Made by a program: the position numbers and the translations under genes. From the NCBI RefSeq assembly GCF_036345155.1, contig NZ_CP107772.1, positions 1,612,001-1,676,000 of the forward strand: DNA of 64,000 nucleotides, in the 5' to 3' direction. This document shows, one piece after another, positions 9,827-18,694 of this stretch (position 1 is the stretch's first letter; every line of letters starts with the position of its first letter). The notes under the pieces were generated by a model that searched no databases, was not told the origin of the DNA, and saw nothing but the letters and a program-made list of their open reading frames with translations. The DNA comes from Streptomyces sp. NBC_00582. GTDB lineage: Bacteria > Actinomycetota > Actinomycetes > Streptomycetales > Streptomycetaceae.

Positions 9827-10452
9827 GCAGCAGGGAAAGGATCCTGGGACGGGTGCGGCGCGCGCTCGCCGGGGTGCCGGGGGACGACACACCGATCGCG
9901 CGCGACTATCTGCACACGCACGGGGAGCGGGGCGTCGAGGAGACGGTGGAGCTGCTGGCCGAGAACCTGGCGGACTACCGGGCGCTCGTGCACCGCTGCT
10001 CCGAGGAGGAACTGCCGTCCCTGATCGGCCGGTTGCTGGCCGAGCGGGGGGCGAAGTCGGTGGTCGTACCGCCCGGGCTGGACGCGGGGTGGCTGTCGGC
10101 GGCCGGGGCCGACCGGGTCGAGGACTCCGCCGGGAGCACCGCGTACGAGCTGGACCGGGTCGACAGCGTGGTCACGGCGTGCGCGGTGGCGATCGCCGAG
10201 ACCGGGACGATCGTGCTGGACGGCGGGGCGGACCAGGGGCGGCGCCGGATCACGCTCGTCCCCGACCACCATGTGTGCGTCGTGCGGGTGCCCGGGCAGG
10301 TCGTGTCGTCCGTGCCGCAGGCGCTCGAACGGCTGGACCCCGCCCGCCCGTTGACGTGGATCTCCGGACCGTCGGCGACCAGCGACATCGAACTGGACCG
10401 GGTGGAGGGGGTGCACGGTCCGCGCACGCTGGAGGTGATCCTGGTCGGCTGA
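9823..10452 (+). CDS. lutC: Lactate utilisation protein LutC
   Basis: Third subunit of the LutABC complex, about 209 residues with a single LUD domain. Diagnostic blocks are VTACAVAIAETGTIVLDGG near residue 110 and ITLVPDHHVCVVR. The GTG at 9823 overlaps the lutB stop and has GGGAGGAGC upstream. It is the last gene of the rightward catabolic run. The family's biochemical role inside the complex is not well defined, so only membership is certain. Confidence 0.92.
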   Translation: MSSRERILGRVRRALAGVPGDDTPIARDYLHTHGERGVEETVELLAENLADYRALVHRCSEEELPSLIGRLLAERGAKSVVVPPGLDAGWLSAAGADRVEDSAGSTAYELDRVDSVVTACAVAIAETGTIVLDGGADQGRRRITLVPDHHVCVVRVPGQVVSSVPQALERLDPARPLTWISGPSATSDIELDRVEGVHGPRTLEVILVG

Positions 10453-10507
10453 GCGGGGCCCCGCGCGGGTATGGGCCTGGTGCCGTGCGCGGACCCAGGG
10501 GGCTCCC

Positions 10508-11233
10508 ATGCAGTTCATCGAAGTGACCGGCCTGGCCGGGGTGCGCTCCGCCGTCATCCGGTTCACCAGGCCGGGAACGCACCTCTCCTTCCTCCTCTTC
10601 CCGATGATCCACATCGGTGAGCCGGCCTTCTACCGGGAGGTGGCGGACCGGCTGCGCCGCTGCGACCTGGTGCTCGCCGAGGGGATCGGCCGGGAGACCC
10701 GCTCCCCCGGTGCGGAGGCCCTGGTCGCCTCGTACGAGCAGTTGGAGTACGGCGAGCGGCTGGGACTGGTCGTCCAGGACATCGACTTCCGCTCGCTCGG
10801 GGTGCCGGCGGTGTGCCCGGACATGTCGGGCGGGGAGTTCGAGTCCGGCTTCCGGCGGCTGCCGCTGCGCGAGCGTCTGCTGATCGCCACGCTGATGCCG
10901 GCGATGACGGCGGGCATGCGCCTGTTCGGCACCCGCCGCTATCTGGCCCGGCACCTGAGCACCGAGGACCTGGTCGGCGACGCCGAGCAGGCCGTGGCGG
11001 ACAGCATGCCCGGCCTCGACGACCTGGTGATGCGCCGCCGTGACCGGCTGCTCGTCCGCGCGCTCACCGAGTTCGACCGGGCGTACACGAGCCGCACCGT
11101 GCCGTTCACGGTCGCCGTGGTGTACGGCGCCGAGCACATGCGGGCGGCCTCCGAGGCGCTGGTGGGGCTGGGGTATCACGCGGCGGACGCGGAGTGGCTG
11201 ACGGTGTTCCTGGTGGAGCCGGGTCAGGAGTAG
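10508..11233 (+). CDS. TraB/PrgY-like domain protein
   Basis: 241 residues, no signal peptide. The pattern MIHIGEPAFY, CDLVLAEGIGRE, a central MRRRDRLLVRAL and the C-terminal VAVVYGAEHMRAASEAL follows the order of the TraB/PrgY/TIKI superfamily, whose members have a conserved early histidine, an acidic GxE-like element and a final GxxH motif. Some relatives are metalloproteases or pheromone-shutdown factors; the function of this soluble version is unknown. It ends 10 bases inside the convergent neighbour. ATG at 10508 follows GGGGG 8 bases upstream. Confidence 0.6.
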   Translation: MQFIEVTGLAGVRSAVIRFTRPGTHLSFLLFPMIHIGEPAFYREVADRLRRCDLVLAEGIGRETRSPGAEALVASYEQLEYGERLGLVVQDIDFRSLGVPAVCPDMSGGEFESGFRRLPLRERLLIATLMPAMTAGMRLFGTRRYLARHLSTEDLVGDAEQAVADSMPGLDDLVMRRRDRLLVRALTEFDRAYTSRTVPFTVAVVYGAEHMRAASEALVGLGYHAADAEWLTVFLVEPGQE

Positions 11234-11796
11234 GTCATCGGGCAGCGGTGGCGCTGCGCGTACTGGGCGGCGCGCAGATACAGCGCCGCGAAGAACGCGG
11301 TGTCCAGGTCGTCGGCCCAGGGGCCGGGGCGGGCGGCGGCGGTCCTCTCCGCGTCGCCGTCCAGGAACCACGCGCTCAGCTCGGAGGGGCCGGAGGGTTC
11401 CGGTATCAGGTCGAGCGGCAGGCGGAGGACGGCGGCGAGCCGCTCGGCGAGGGCGAGGAGGTACGGCGCTCCGACGACCAGGGTCTCGGTGTCGTAGCTG
11501 TTCTCGATCGGCAGCAGGACGGGCTCCTCCAGCGCGAAGGGCACCACGAAAGACCAGCTGAGGAGGGTGTGCCGCTCCTCGGGGGTCAGATGGGCGCGGC
11601 ACAGGGCGTCGAAGCCGTCCATCGACGGGCTCGTCCTCTCCGCGAACCGGCCCCCTGCGGCCGGCTCGCCCGGGGTGTACGGCGGCAGACCGCGCAGGGC
11701 CGGCTCCTCCTCGAGGGCCGAGGCGATGTCGCCGTAACCGTCCTCGCCGGGCGTCGACCAGTCCTGCGGCGTCACGTTCACGAGATACATACCCAT
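11224..11796 (-). CDS. Hypothetical protein
   Basis: About 190 residues, acidic, starting MGMYLVNVTPQDW. I do not recognise a family. It contains a hydrophobic block (LLSWSFVVPFALEEPVLLPIENSYD) and an aromatic, arginine-rich C-terminus (FFAALYLRAAQYAQRHRCP). The ATG at 11796 was preferred over longer forms because upstream residues run toward the divergent MoxR gene. It overlaps the preceding gene tail-to-tail by 10 bases and is divergent from the MoxR-VWA pair. Confidence 0.6.
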   Translation of the reverse strand: MGMYLVNVTPQDWSTPGEDGYGDIASALEEEPALRGLPPYTPGEPAAGGRFAERTSPSMDGFDALCRAHLTPEERHTLLSWSFVVPFALEEPVLLPIENSYDTETLVVGAPYLLALAERLAAVLRLPLDLIPEPSGPSELSAWFLDGDAERTAAARPGPWADDLDTAFFAALYLRAAQYAQRHRCPMTYS

Positions 11797-11902
11797 GGGC
11801 GCACGGTATCCGCCGACACTGACAACATCGACAAGGCGGGTGAACAAGCGCTTAGATATGTGCGGTACCTGCCCGTCCTCGATCGTTTCCCCGGAGGCCC
11901 CG

Positions 11903-12760
11903 TTGTTCACGTCCGTCGACGACGTCTCCGCCCGTCTCGCCGAGACCGGCTATCTGGCCTCCCCCGCGGTCGCCACGACGGTGTTCCTCGCCGACCGGCT
12001 CGGCAAGCCGCTGCTCGTGGAGGGCCCGGCCGGGGTCGGCAAGACGGAACTCGCCAAGGCCGTGGCCCAGGTGGCCGGGGCCCGGCTGGTACGCCTGCAG
12101 TGCTACGAGGGCGTGGACGAGTCCCGGGCGCTGTACGAGTGGAACCACGCCAAGCAGCTCCTGAGGATCAGCGCCGGCCGCGACGAGACCTGGGACGAGG
12201 CCCGTACGGACATCTTCAGCGAGGAGTTCCTGCTTGCGCGCCCGCTGCTGACCGCGATCCGCGGCGACGAACCCACGGTGCTGCTGATCGACGAGACCGA
12301 CAAGGCCGACGTCGAGGTGGAGGGCCTGCTCCTCGAGGTGCTCAGCGACTTCCAGGTCACCGTCCCGGAGCTGGGCACGATCACCGCGACCCGGCGGCCC
12401 TTCGTCGTCCTCACCTCCAACGCCACCCGTGAGCTGTCGGAGGCGCTGCGCCGCCGCTGTCTGTTCCTGCACCTCGGCTTCCCCGACGAGGAGCTGGAGC
12501 GGCGGATCGTCCGGCTGAAGGTGCCCGGCCTGGACGCGGCGCTCACCGAGTCGGTGGTCCGGGTGGTGGCGGCGCTGCGGGCGATGGACCTGCGCAAGGT
12601 GCCCTCGGTCGCCGAGACCATCGACTGGGCACGCACCCTGCTGGCCCTCGGCGCCACCACCCTGGACGAGACCGTCGTACGCGACAGCCTCGGCGTGATC
12701 CTCAAGCACCAGGACGACGTGCTGAAGGCCGGGGCCAAGCTCGACCTGGACGCCGTGTGA
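11903..12760 (+). CDS. MoxR-family AAA+ ATPase
   Basis: AAA+ chaperone-like ATPase of the MoxR family, about 285 residues, usually working with a VWA protein to mature or load metal cofactors in a partner enzyme. Walker A is GPAGVGKTE near residue 40, Walker B VLLIDETDKAD near 126, sensor 1 VLTSNATRELSEALRRRC near 170. I chose TTG at 11903 because GGAGG sits 5 bases upstream; an upstream in-frame ATG has no ribosome site. The stop overlaps the next gene by GTGA. No client such as a CO dehydrogenase is in the window, so the substrate is unknown. Confidence 0.88.
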   Translation: MFTSVDDVSARLAETGYLASPAVATTVFLADRLGKPLLVEGPAGVGKTELAKAVAQVAGARLVRLQCYEGVDESRALYEWNHAKQLLRISAGRDETWDEARTDIFSEEFLLARPLLTAIRGDEPTVLLIDETDKADVEVEGLLLEVLSDFQVTVPELGTITATRRPFVVLTSNATRELSEALRRRCLFLHLGFPDEELERRIVRLKVPGLDAALTESVVRVVAALRAMDLRKVPSVAETIDWARTLLALGATTLDETVVRDSLGVILKHQDDVLKAGAKLDLDAV

Positions 12761-14106
12761 GCGGCGACGCGGCCGAGCGGCTGACCGGGTTCGTGGCCGC
12801 GCTGCGCGCCCACGGTGTCCGGATCGGCACCGGTGAGACCGTGGACGCGGCCGAGGCGGTGGCGGCGCTCGGGTTCGCGGACCGGGGGCTGCTGCGCGAG
12901 GGGCTCGCCGCGACGCTGCTGCACACCCCGGACCAACGGCGGCTGTTCGACACCGTCTTCGACCTGTACTTCCCCCACGGCGTCGGCGCGCCCGCGGGCG
13001 AGTCCGGCGGCCGGAACTCCCTGCGCGACCGGCTCGCGGACGCCCTGGCCGCCAACGACCGTGCGCTGATGGGCCAGTTGGCGATCGAGGCGGTCGACGG
13101 GCTGGGCGGATACGGGAGTTCACCGGGGGCGGACGGCTGGTCGTCGTACCAGACCCTCGACCGGCTGCGTCCGCAGACGCTGTTGGCCCGCGTCCGCGAC
13201 GAGATGCGGCGGGGCGGCGGATCCGGTTTCGCCGACCGGCTGCTGGAGGACGAGATCCGGCGGCGCATCGAGGAGTTCCGGGGGCTGGTGGCGGTGGAGG
13301 CCAGGCGCCGGGTGGCGGAGCGGCGGGGGCGGGACGAGATCGCGCGGCGGGCGGTGGCACCCACCGCGGACCGGGTGGACTTCCTGTACGCGGGGCGGGA
13401 CCGGCTGGCCGAACTGCGGCGGACGGTACAGCCGTTGGCGCGCAAGCTGGCCACGCGGCTGGCCGCGCGCCGTCGCCGGGCCACGCGCGGCACGATCGAC
13501 CTGCGGCGCACGCTGCGCGGTTCGCTGTCCACGGGCGGGGTGCCGATGCGGCCCGTGCTGCGCCGCCGCAGGCCGGCCCGGCCCGAACTGGTGCTGCTGT
13601 GCGATGTGTCGGGCTCGGTGTCCGGGTTCTCCGACTTCACGATGCTGCTGGTGCAGGCGCTGCACGACCAGTTCAGCAAGGTGCGGGTGTTCGCCTTCGT
13701 CAACCGGATCGACGAGGTCACAGGGCTGCTGGAGCACGGCCGGGCCAACCCGGAGGGGCTGGGCGCCCGTATCCTGGCCGAGGCGCGTCTGACGGGCTAT
13801 CACGGCAGCAGCGACTACGGTGTCGCGCTGGGCGAGTTCGCGGAGCGGTACGGCGCCGCCGTGGGCCCGCGCACGACGGTGTTCGTGCTGGGGGACGCGC
13901 GGACGAACATGAGCGACCCGAACCTGGCGGCGCTCCGGGAGATCTCCGCGCGGGCCCGCCGACTGTACTGGCTGAACCCCGAGCCGCGCCCGCTGTGGGG
14001 CACGGGCGATTCGGCCGCACCCGAGTACGCCGAGCTGGTCGCGATGCACGAGTGCCGCAACGCGCACCAACTCGGCGCACTGGTGGGGCGGTTGCTTCCG
14101 ATCTGA
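12757..14106 (+). CDS. CoxE-like VWA domain protein
   Basis: 449 residues; partner of the preceding MoxR ATPase, with overlapping stop and start codons. The C-terminal half is a von Willebrand A domain with a MIDAS motif (CDVSGSVSGFS near 280) and the TRGTIDLRRTLR and STGGVPM blocks typical of CoxE/VWA_containing_CoxE proteins. The N-terminal half is helical and arginine-rich. In known systems (CoxD-CoxE, NorQ-NorD) such pairs insert metal into enzymes. The start is GTG. Its stop is 31 bases from the convergent cupin gene. Confidence 0.87.
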   Translation: MSGDAAERLTGFVAALRAHGVRIGTGETVDAAEAVAALGFADRGLLREGLAATLLHTPDQRRLFDTVFDLYFPHGVGAPAGESGGRNSLRDRLADALAANDRALMGQLAIEAVDGLGGYGSSPGADGWSSYQTLDRLRPQTLLARVRDEMRRGGGSGFADRLLEDEIRRRIEEFRGLVAVEARRRVAERRGRDEIARRAVAPTADRVDFLYAGRDRLAELRRTVQPLARKLATRLAARRRRATRGTIDLRRTLRGSLSTGGVPMRPVLRRRRPARPELVLLCDVSGSVSGFSDFTMLLVQALHDQFSKVRVFAFVNRIDEVTGLLEHGRANPEGLGARILAEARLTGYHGSSDYGVALGEFAERYGAAVGPRTTVFVLGDARTNMSDPNLAALREISARARRLYWLNPEPRPLWGTGDSAAPEYAELVAMHECRNAHQLGALVGRLLPI

Positions 14107-14137
14107 GCCCCGCCCCTTAATCGGCCTCGCGTACGCC

Positions 14138-14497
14138 TCAATCGGACTTCGCGTACTCCTTGGCCATGGATCCCGCGAAGTCGTAGACCACGCACTGCTC
14201 GTCACCCACGACCCAGGCGTCATGTCCGGGCGAGACCACGAAGACGTCGCCGGGGCCTACCTCGGTCTCGCCTCCCTCGTCCATGGTGACGTGCATCCGT
14301 CCGCTGACCACATAGCCGTTGTGGTGGATCTGGCAGGTCTCGGTCCCGGCTATGGGCGCCACCGACTCCGTCCAGCGCCAGCCGGGCTCGAATGTCGCCA
14401 TCGCGAAGTCGAGCCCCGTCATGTGGACGGCCTCGAGGTGGCCGCGGGGAAAGTCACGTCGCTCGTCCGGCTTGTCGAGCGTCTTCACTTCGAGCAT
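14138..14497 (-). CDS. Cupin domain protein
   Basis: About 119 residues forming a single cupin barrel. Visible elements are WRWTESVAPIAGTETCQIHHNGYVVSGRMHV and GPGDVFVVSPGHDAWVVGDE, which correspond to the two cupin motifs. Several metal-ligand histidines appear to be present but not in the textbook spacing. The start ATG at 14497 follows a perfect GGAGG. Upstream on the same strand lies the dehydratase gene, 152 bases away, so co-transcription is possible. The specific role is unknown. Confidence 0.78.
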   Translation of the reverse strand: MLEVKTLDKPDERRDFPRGHLEAVHMTGLDFAMATFEPGWRWTESVAPIAGTETCQIHHNGYVVSGRMHVTMDEGGETEVGPGDVFVVSPGHDAWVVGDEQCVVYDFAGSMAKEYAKSD

Positions 14498-14649
14498 GGC
14501 GTCCTCCTTCCGGCCGTGCTGCGCCACGGCCGGGGCCGGTCTCCCCGGCGGCCCTGGACGTCACCGGTGGGGGCCGCACCCCACACCTCCATCGTCCGCC
14601 TCGCCATCCGGGGGCGCCATTCGGGGCACGTCGGGGCGGGGGTCGCGCC

Positions 14650-15627
14650 TCAGGCTCCACCCGCACACAGCTCGGCGAAGCGCTCGGTGTCGATGTTGCC
14701 GCCGGAGACGATCACTCCGACGCGGCGGCCCGGGACGCCGACCCGGCCCGAGAGCAGGGCGGCGAGCGGTGTGGCCCCACTCGGCTCCACGACGATCTTC
14801 AGCCGTTCGAAGGCGAACCGCATGGCGGCGCGGATCTCGTCGTCGCAGACCAGGGCGATCTCGTCGACGAGCCGCCGGTTCACCTCGAAGGTCAGCTCGC
14901 CGGGTGTGGTCAGGGCCTGGCCGTCGGCGATGGTGCGCGGCACCGCGATCTCGACGCGCCGGCCGGCCTCCAGCGACCGTCTGGTGTCGTCCCCGGCCTC
15001 CGGTTCCACGCCGACGATCCGGATGCCGGGGTGCGTCCCCTTCGCCGCGGTGGCACAGCCGGCGATGAGCCCGCCTCCACCGACCGGCACGAGCAGGGCA
15101 TCCAACTCACCTGTCTCCTCAAGGAGTTCGAGTGCGGCGGTGCCCTGGCCGGCCATGACGTGCGGGTGGTCGTAGGGCGGGATCAGGGCGAGACCCCGCT
15201 CGGCGGCCAGGGCCCGCGCGACGGCCTCCCGGTCGCCGGTGTAGCGGTCGTACGTCACGATCTCGGCGCCGTAGCCCTCGGTGGCCGCCCGCTTGGAGCG
15301 GGGGGCGTCCTCGGGCATCACGATCACGGCGCCGGTGCCCAGTTCCCTTGCGGCCAGGGCGACGGCCTGGGCGTGGTTCCCCGAGGAGAAGGCGGCGATG
15401 CCCCGGGCGCGTTGTTCCGGCGTCAGCCGGGAGGCCGCGTTGTAGGCGCCCCGGAACTTGAAGGCACCGACCCGTTGAAAGTTCTCACACTTCAGAAACA
15501 CCTCGGCCCCGACTGCCTCGTCCAGGGTGCGGGAGCGCAGCACGGGGGTGCGATGGGCGACCCCCTCGAGCCGTGCGGCCGCGTCAAGGACGTCGTCGAG
15601 GGTGAGGGGCGGGGGTGCGGTGGTCAC
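14650..15627 (-). CDS. Threonine/serine dehydratase (PLP-dependent, IlvA/TdcB-like)
   Basis: PLP enzyme of the tryptophan-synthase beta fold, about 325 residues, most like catabolic threonine/serine ammonia-lyases and serine racemases. PLP lysine K57 sits in AFKFRGAYNA. The asparagine loop is FSSGNHAQA and the glycine phosphate loop VGGGGLIAG. There is no C-terminal ACT domain, so it is not the allosteric biosynthetic IlvA. I chose GTG at 15627 for its GAGGGAG site; ATG at 15654 adds nine residues but lacks one. It lies 56 bases downstream of a YheO-type regulator, whose relatives often control D-amino acid or racemase-like enzymes, so an amino acid ligand is likely. Confidence 0.88.
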   Translation of the reverse strand: MTTAPPPLTLDDVLDAAARLEGVAHRTPVLRSRTLDEAVGAEVFLKCENFQRVGAFKFRGAYNAASRLTPEQRARGIAAFSSGNHAQAVALAARELGTGAVIVMPEDAPRSKRAATEGYGAEIVTYDRYTGDREAVARALAAERGLALIPPYDHPHVMAGQGTAALELLEETGELDALLVPVGGGGLIAGCATAAKGTHPGIRIVGVEPEAGDDTRRSLEAGRRVEIAVPRTIADGQALTTPGELTFEVNRRLVDEIALVCDDEIRAAMRFAFERLKIVVEPSGATPLAALLSGRVGVPGRRVGVIVSGGNIDTERFAELCAGGA

Positions 15628-15683
15628 GGTGGGGCTCCCTCGGGTGGTTGTCATAGGGGGTGTGAAGGTCTGGTGCGGCGGTG

Positions 15684-16364
15684 TCACCCCATCCGTGGCC
15701 GGCCCTGATCCTCGGCCGTCGTCCTTGCCTGGGCCAGGTAGTTGTAGGCGGAGGCGCGGGAGATGCCGAGGCGGCCTGCGACCTGTTCGACGGATCGGCG
15801 GACGGCGAAGACGCCGCGTTCGTCCAGGCCGCGGAAGAGGGCGAGGCGCCGGGTCCGGTCGAGGGCCGGCCAGGTCTGGTCCTGACGCCGCAGATGCTCG
15901 TCGAGCAGGGCGTCGACGACGGAGTCGATGTCGTCGCCGAACGTGGTGACCGGGGCCTGCGAGGGTCCCGCGGCGGTGCCGGCGAGCGCGGACAGGAGCT
16001 GCTGGACGCGGTCGACCTCGGTGACGTCCACGTTGACGCACAGGGCACCGAACACCGCGCCGGTGGAGTCGCGCAGCACCATCGTGGACGACTTCACCAG
16101 CTTGCCCGTACCGGTACGGGTGACGTAGTTCAACTCGTCACGCGCCTCGTCACCGCGGGCGAGCACGCGCAGACCGATCTCACTCATCGCTCCGCCGACC
16201 GTCCGCCCCGTCACCGACCCGGCGACGGCGACCACGGACTCCTCCGGCCGCCGGTAGTCGTGCAGCACCGCCTCGCACACCGGCCCGAAGGTCGCGGCGA
16301 TCCCGTCCACGACGGGGACGAGCGCCCGCAGGACCGCGTCCCGCTCCGCTTCTCTGGACCCCAT
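15684..16364 (-). CDS. YheO/DauR-like transcriptional regulator (PAS_6 + HTH_22)
   Basis: About 226 residues. The N-terminal two thirds are a YheO-like PAS domain (VVDGIAATFGPVCEAVLHDYRRPEESVVAVAGSVTGRTVGG, KSSTMVLRDSTGAVFGALCVNVDVT; each shown here only as landmarks across residues 12-110). The C-terminus is a helix-turn-helix (SVEQVAGRLGISRASAYNYL near 190-210). DauR of this family controls D-arginine catabolism. It is likely to control the dehydratase directly downstream. Start ATG at 16364; divergent from the methyltransferase gene. Confidence 0.85.
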   Translation of the reverse strand: MGSREAERDAVLRALVPVVDGIAATFGPVCEAVLHDYRRPEESVVAVAGSVTGRTVGGAMSEIGLRVLARGDEARDELNYVTRTGTGKLVKSSTMVLRDSTGAVFGALCVNVDVTEVDRVQQLLSALAGTAAGPSQAPVTTFGDDIDSVVDALLDEHLRRQDQTWPALDRTRRLALFRGLDERGVFAVRRSVEQVAGRLGISRASAYNYLAQARTTAEDQGRPRMG

Positions 16365-16534
16365 GGCACCATTAGACCATGCGTCCAGGCGCTGGATCAG
16401 CAGTCTATGCCGGCATGGCCCACCACCTCCCCCGGGCGATCCGCCGATCAAGGGGTGGCGCCGCCAATTGCCGTTTCCCTAGGATGTGTTACCGACCGCG
16501 ACGACGCGGCCACGGCTGGGAGCTGGGGGAAGAC

Positions 16535-17353
16535 ATGCAGTCCGGAAAGCCACTGTCCACGGAGATCGACGCCACGGTTCCGACAGCCGCACGCATGTAC
16601 GACCACTATCTCGGCGGCAAGGACAACTACGCGGCCGACCGCGCCGCCTGCGCGGAGCTCGACAAGGTCGTCCCGAGCACCCGCGCCCTCGCCCTCAACA
16701 ACCGCCGCTTCCTCCAGCGGGTCGTGAAGACCCTGGCGCAGGAGTACGGCATCCGGCAGTTCCTGGACCACGGCTCCGGTCTGCCCACCCAGGACAACGT
16801 CCACCAGGTCGCCCAGCGCATCGATCCGACGACCCACGTGGTCTACGTCGACAACGACCCCATGGTCCTCGTGCACGGCCGCGCCCTGCTGGAGCAGGAC
16901 GAGCGCACCACCGTGATCCACGCCGACATGCGGGAGACCGAGGCCATCTTCACCCACCCCGACACCGAGCGGCTGATCGACTTCTCCCAGCCGGTGGCCG
17001 TGCTGTTCAACTCGGTCTTCCACTGCATCCCCGACAGCGACACCGACGGCCCGTCCGCCGTGGTCCGCCGGGTGTCCGAACGCCTCGCCCCCGGAAGCTT
17101 CCTGGTGATGTGTCAGCTCGTCAGCGAGGACGCGAAGGTGCGGGAGTTCGTCACCGACTTCATGGACAAGGCCACCCAGGGGCACTGGGGCCGGGTGCGT
17201 GAGGAGAAGGACGTGGCGCAGTGGTTCGAGGGACTGGAGATCCTCGACCCGGGTCTCGTCGAGGTCTCCACCTGGCGCCCGGACACCGAGGTCGCCCCCC
17301 GCCAACTCACCCAGGAGTGGATCGAGTTCGGCGGCGTCGGACGCCTGGTCTGA
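16535..17353 (+). CDS. SAM-dependent methyltransferase, DUF574 (Methyltransf_19)
   Basis: 272 residues. The family hallmark ARMYDHYLGGKDNYAADR is at the N-terminus, followed by a class I methyltransferase core (FLDHGSGLPTQDNVHQVAQ as SAM loop, VVYVDNDPMV with the acidic residue, HCIPD). This family is greatly expanded in Streptomyces and mostly of unknown substrate, sometimes in developmental or secondary-metabolite clusters. Start ATG 16535; GGGGGA lies 6-11 bases upstream. It is convergent with the XRE regulator, 24 bases away. Confidence 0.9.
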   Translation: MQSGKPLSTEIDATVPTAARMYDHYLGGKDNYAADRAACAELDKVVPSTRALALNNRRFLQRVVKTLAQEYGIRQFLDHGSGLPTQDNVHQVAQRIDPTTHVVYVDNDPMVLVHGRALLEQDERTTVIHADMRETEAIFTHPDTERLIDFSQPVAVLFNSVFHCIPDSDTDGPSAVVRRVSERLAPGSFLVMCQLVSEDAKVREFVTDFMDKATQGHWGRVREEKDVAQWFEGLEILDPGLVEVSTWRPDTEVAPRQLTQEWIEFGGVGRLV

Positions 17354-17377
17354 CCCACCCCGCAGACCCGGCGGCGG

Positions 17378-18292
17378 TCAGGCGTACCGCTGCCGTATGG
17401 TCTCCTCGAGCATCCGCAGGGACTCGCGCGGCTGCAGCGCCTGGTCGGCCAGCCGGTCCAGGGCGACCCGGTACTCCTCCGTCTCGTCCCGGTCCTCCAG
17501 GAAGGTGGCGCTCCTGATCTGCTCCAGATAGACGATGTCGGGCAGATCGGCGCCGCCGAACCGCAGATAGGTGACGGGGATGGCCGGCGCGGAGGCGTGC
17601 GTGACGTCCAACGGGACGACCTGCACGGTGACATGGGGCAGCCGGGCCAGCTCCACGAGATGCCCGAGCTGCTCCCGCATCACCTCACGGCTGCCGAGCA
17701 CACGCAGCAGCACCGACTCGTCGAGGATCGCCCACACCCGCGGGGCGTCGGCGCGGTGCAGCAGCTCGGTGCGGCGGGTGCGCAGCTCCACCCGGCGCTC
17801 CACCTCCCGGGCCGAGGCCGAGGGCAGCCCGCGCTCCACGACGGCACGGGTGTAGGCGGGGGTCTGCAGCAGACCCGGCACGTACTGGATCTCGAACGTA
17901 CGGATCGCGGTGGCCGCCTCCTGGAGTCCGACCAGCCGGTCGAACCACTCGGGCATCAGCCGTTTGTCGTACCGCTGCCACCAGCCCGGCTCCCCCGCCT
18001 GCCGCAGCAGCTCCAGCAGCACCGAGGCCTCGTGCTCCTCGGCGCCGTACAGCGCCAGCAACGCGCGGACGTCGCCCTCCGTCGGAGGACGGCGCCCCTT
18101 GCCCGCCTCGATGCGCGACAGCTTCGCCGGGCTGAACCGCACGGCACGCGCGGCCTGGTCCTGGGCGAGCCCGGCGTCCTCCCGCATGCCCGTGAGCTGC
18201 ACGCCGACCAGCATTTTCAGCAAGGTCGGGGCGGGCTCCGAGCGGTTCAGATACGGTTCGAGGCGGGAGACTCGAGGTGACTCGGCAGACAT
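17378..18292 (-). CDS. XRE-family regulator with DUF5753 (WhiJ-like)
   Basis: About 304 residues. The N-terminus carries a helix-turn-helix of the XRE/Cro type (residues about 25-80: LVGVQLTGMREDAGLAQDQA then FSPAKLSRIEAGKGR), followed by the DUF5753 ligand or partner domain (WWQRYDKRLMPEWFDRLVGLQ and YVPGLLQTPAYTRAV). This is the Streptomyces WhiJ-like family, which controls development and is typically linked to a small DUF397 protein, here 115 bases upstream on the same strand. Start ATG at 18292. A likely operator is described at 18675-18694. Confidence 0.92.
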   Translation of the reverse strand: MSAESPRVSRLEPYLNRSEPAPTLLKMLVGVQLTGMREDAGLAQDQAARAVRFSPAKLSRIEAGKGRRPPTEGDVRALLALYGAEEHEASVLLELLRQAGEPGWWQRYDKRLMPEWFDRLVGLQEAATAIRTFEIQYVPGLLQTPAYTRAVVERGLPSASAREVERRVELRTRRTELLHRADAPRVWAILDESVLLRVLGSREVMREQLGHLVELARLPHVTVQVVPLDVTHASAPAIPVTYLRFGGADLPDIVYLEQIRSATFLEDRDETEEYRVALDRLADQALQPRESLRMLEETIRQRYA

Positions 18293-18407
18293 GCTGTGAC
18301 TCCCCACGGACCGGCAGACGACAGAACCCATTATCGCATCCGACGGCCTACGACCGTATGGAGCACGGGAATTGAAGCGCACCGCGCCGAAGACACGGCG
18401 CGTGACC

Positions 18408-18650
18408 TCACAGCAGGTGGTCGAACTCCCCGTCCTTCGCCCCCGCCAGGAACGCCGCCACCTCGGCCGGCGTGTAGACGAGCGCGGGTCCGTCGGGGTC
18501 CCGGGAGTTGCGCATCGCCAGGCCTCCCCCGTCCAGCGCCGCGACCTCGACGCAGTTGCCCTCCGCGTTGCTGTGACTGCTCTTGATCCAGCGGACGCCC
18601 AGCGAGCTCGCCCGCACTCCGTTCGACACCGGTCCGGTTCCTGACGACAC
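18408..18650 (-). CDS. DUF397 small protein
   Basis: About 80 residues with the DUF397 core WIKSSHSNAEGNCVEVA, followed by MRNSRDPDGPALVYTPAEVAAFLAG. DUF397 proteins are small partners that act with WhiJ-like XRE regulators, probably by binding and modifying their activity. I chose GTG at 18650 because GAGGAG lies 7 bases upstream; a longer version from ATG 18704 would read through the promoter palindrome. It precedes the XRE gene on the same strand and is divergent from the ATPase gene. Confidence 0.9.
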   Translation of the reverse strand: MSSGTGPVSNGVRASSLGVRWIKSSHSNAEGNCVEVAALDGGGLAMRNSRDPDGPALVYTPAEVAAFLAGAKDGEFDHLL

Positions 18651-18674
18651 GGCAACTCTCCTCGCTTCGTACGC

Positions 18675-18694
18675 GCAATTTCCCGTGAAATTGC
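18675..18694. promoter_or_regulatory. 20-bp palindrome, candidate WhiJ-like operator
   Basis: GCAATTTC and GAAATTGC form perfect 8-base arms around CCGT. The site lies in the divergent region between the DUF397-XRE pair and the ATPase gene and overlaps the predicted -35 box of the latter (18691-18696). It is AT-rich relative to its surroundings. Regulator identity is inferred from position. Confidence 0.6.

Noticed and set aside
16455..16490. TAGGAT -10 box before the DUF574 methyltransferase
   Set aside because: The hexamer at 16480-16485 is good, but no acceptable -35 lies 16-19 bases upstream.
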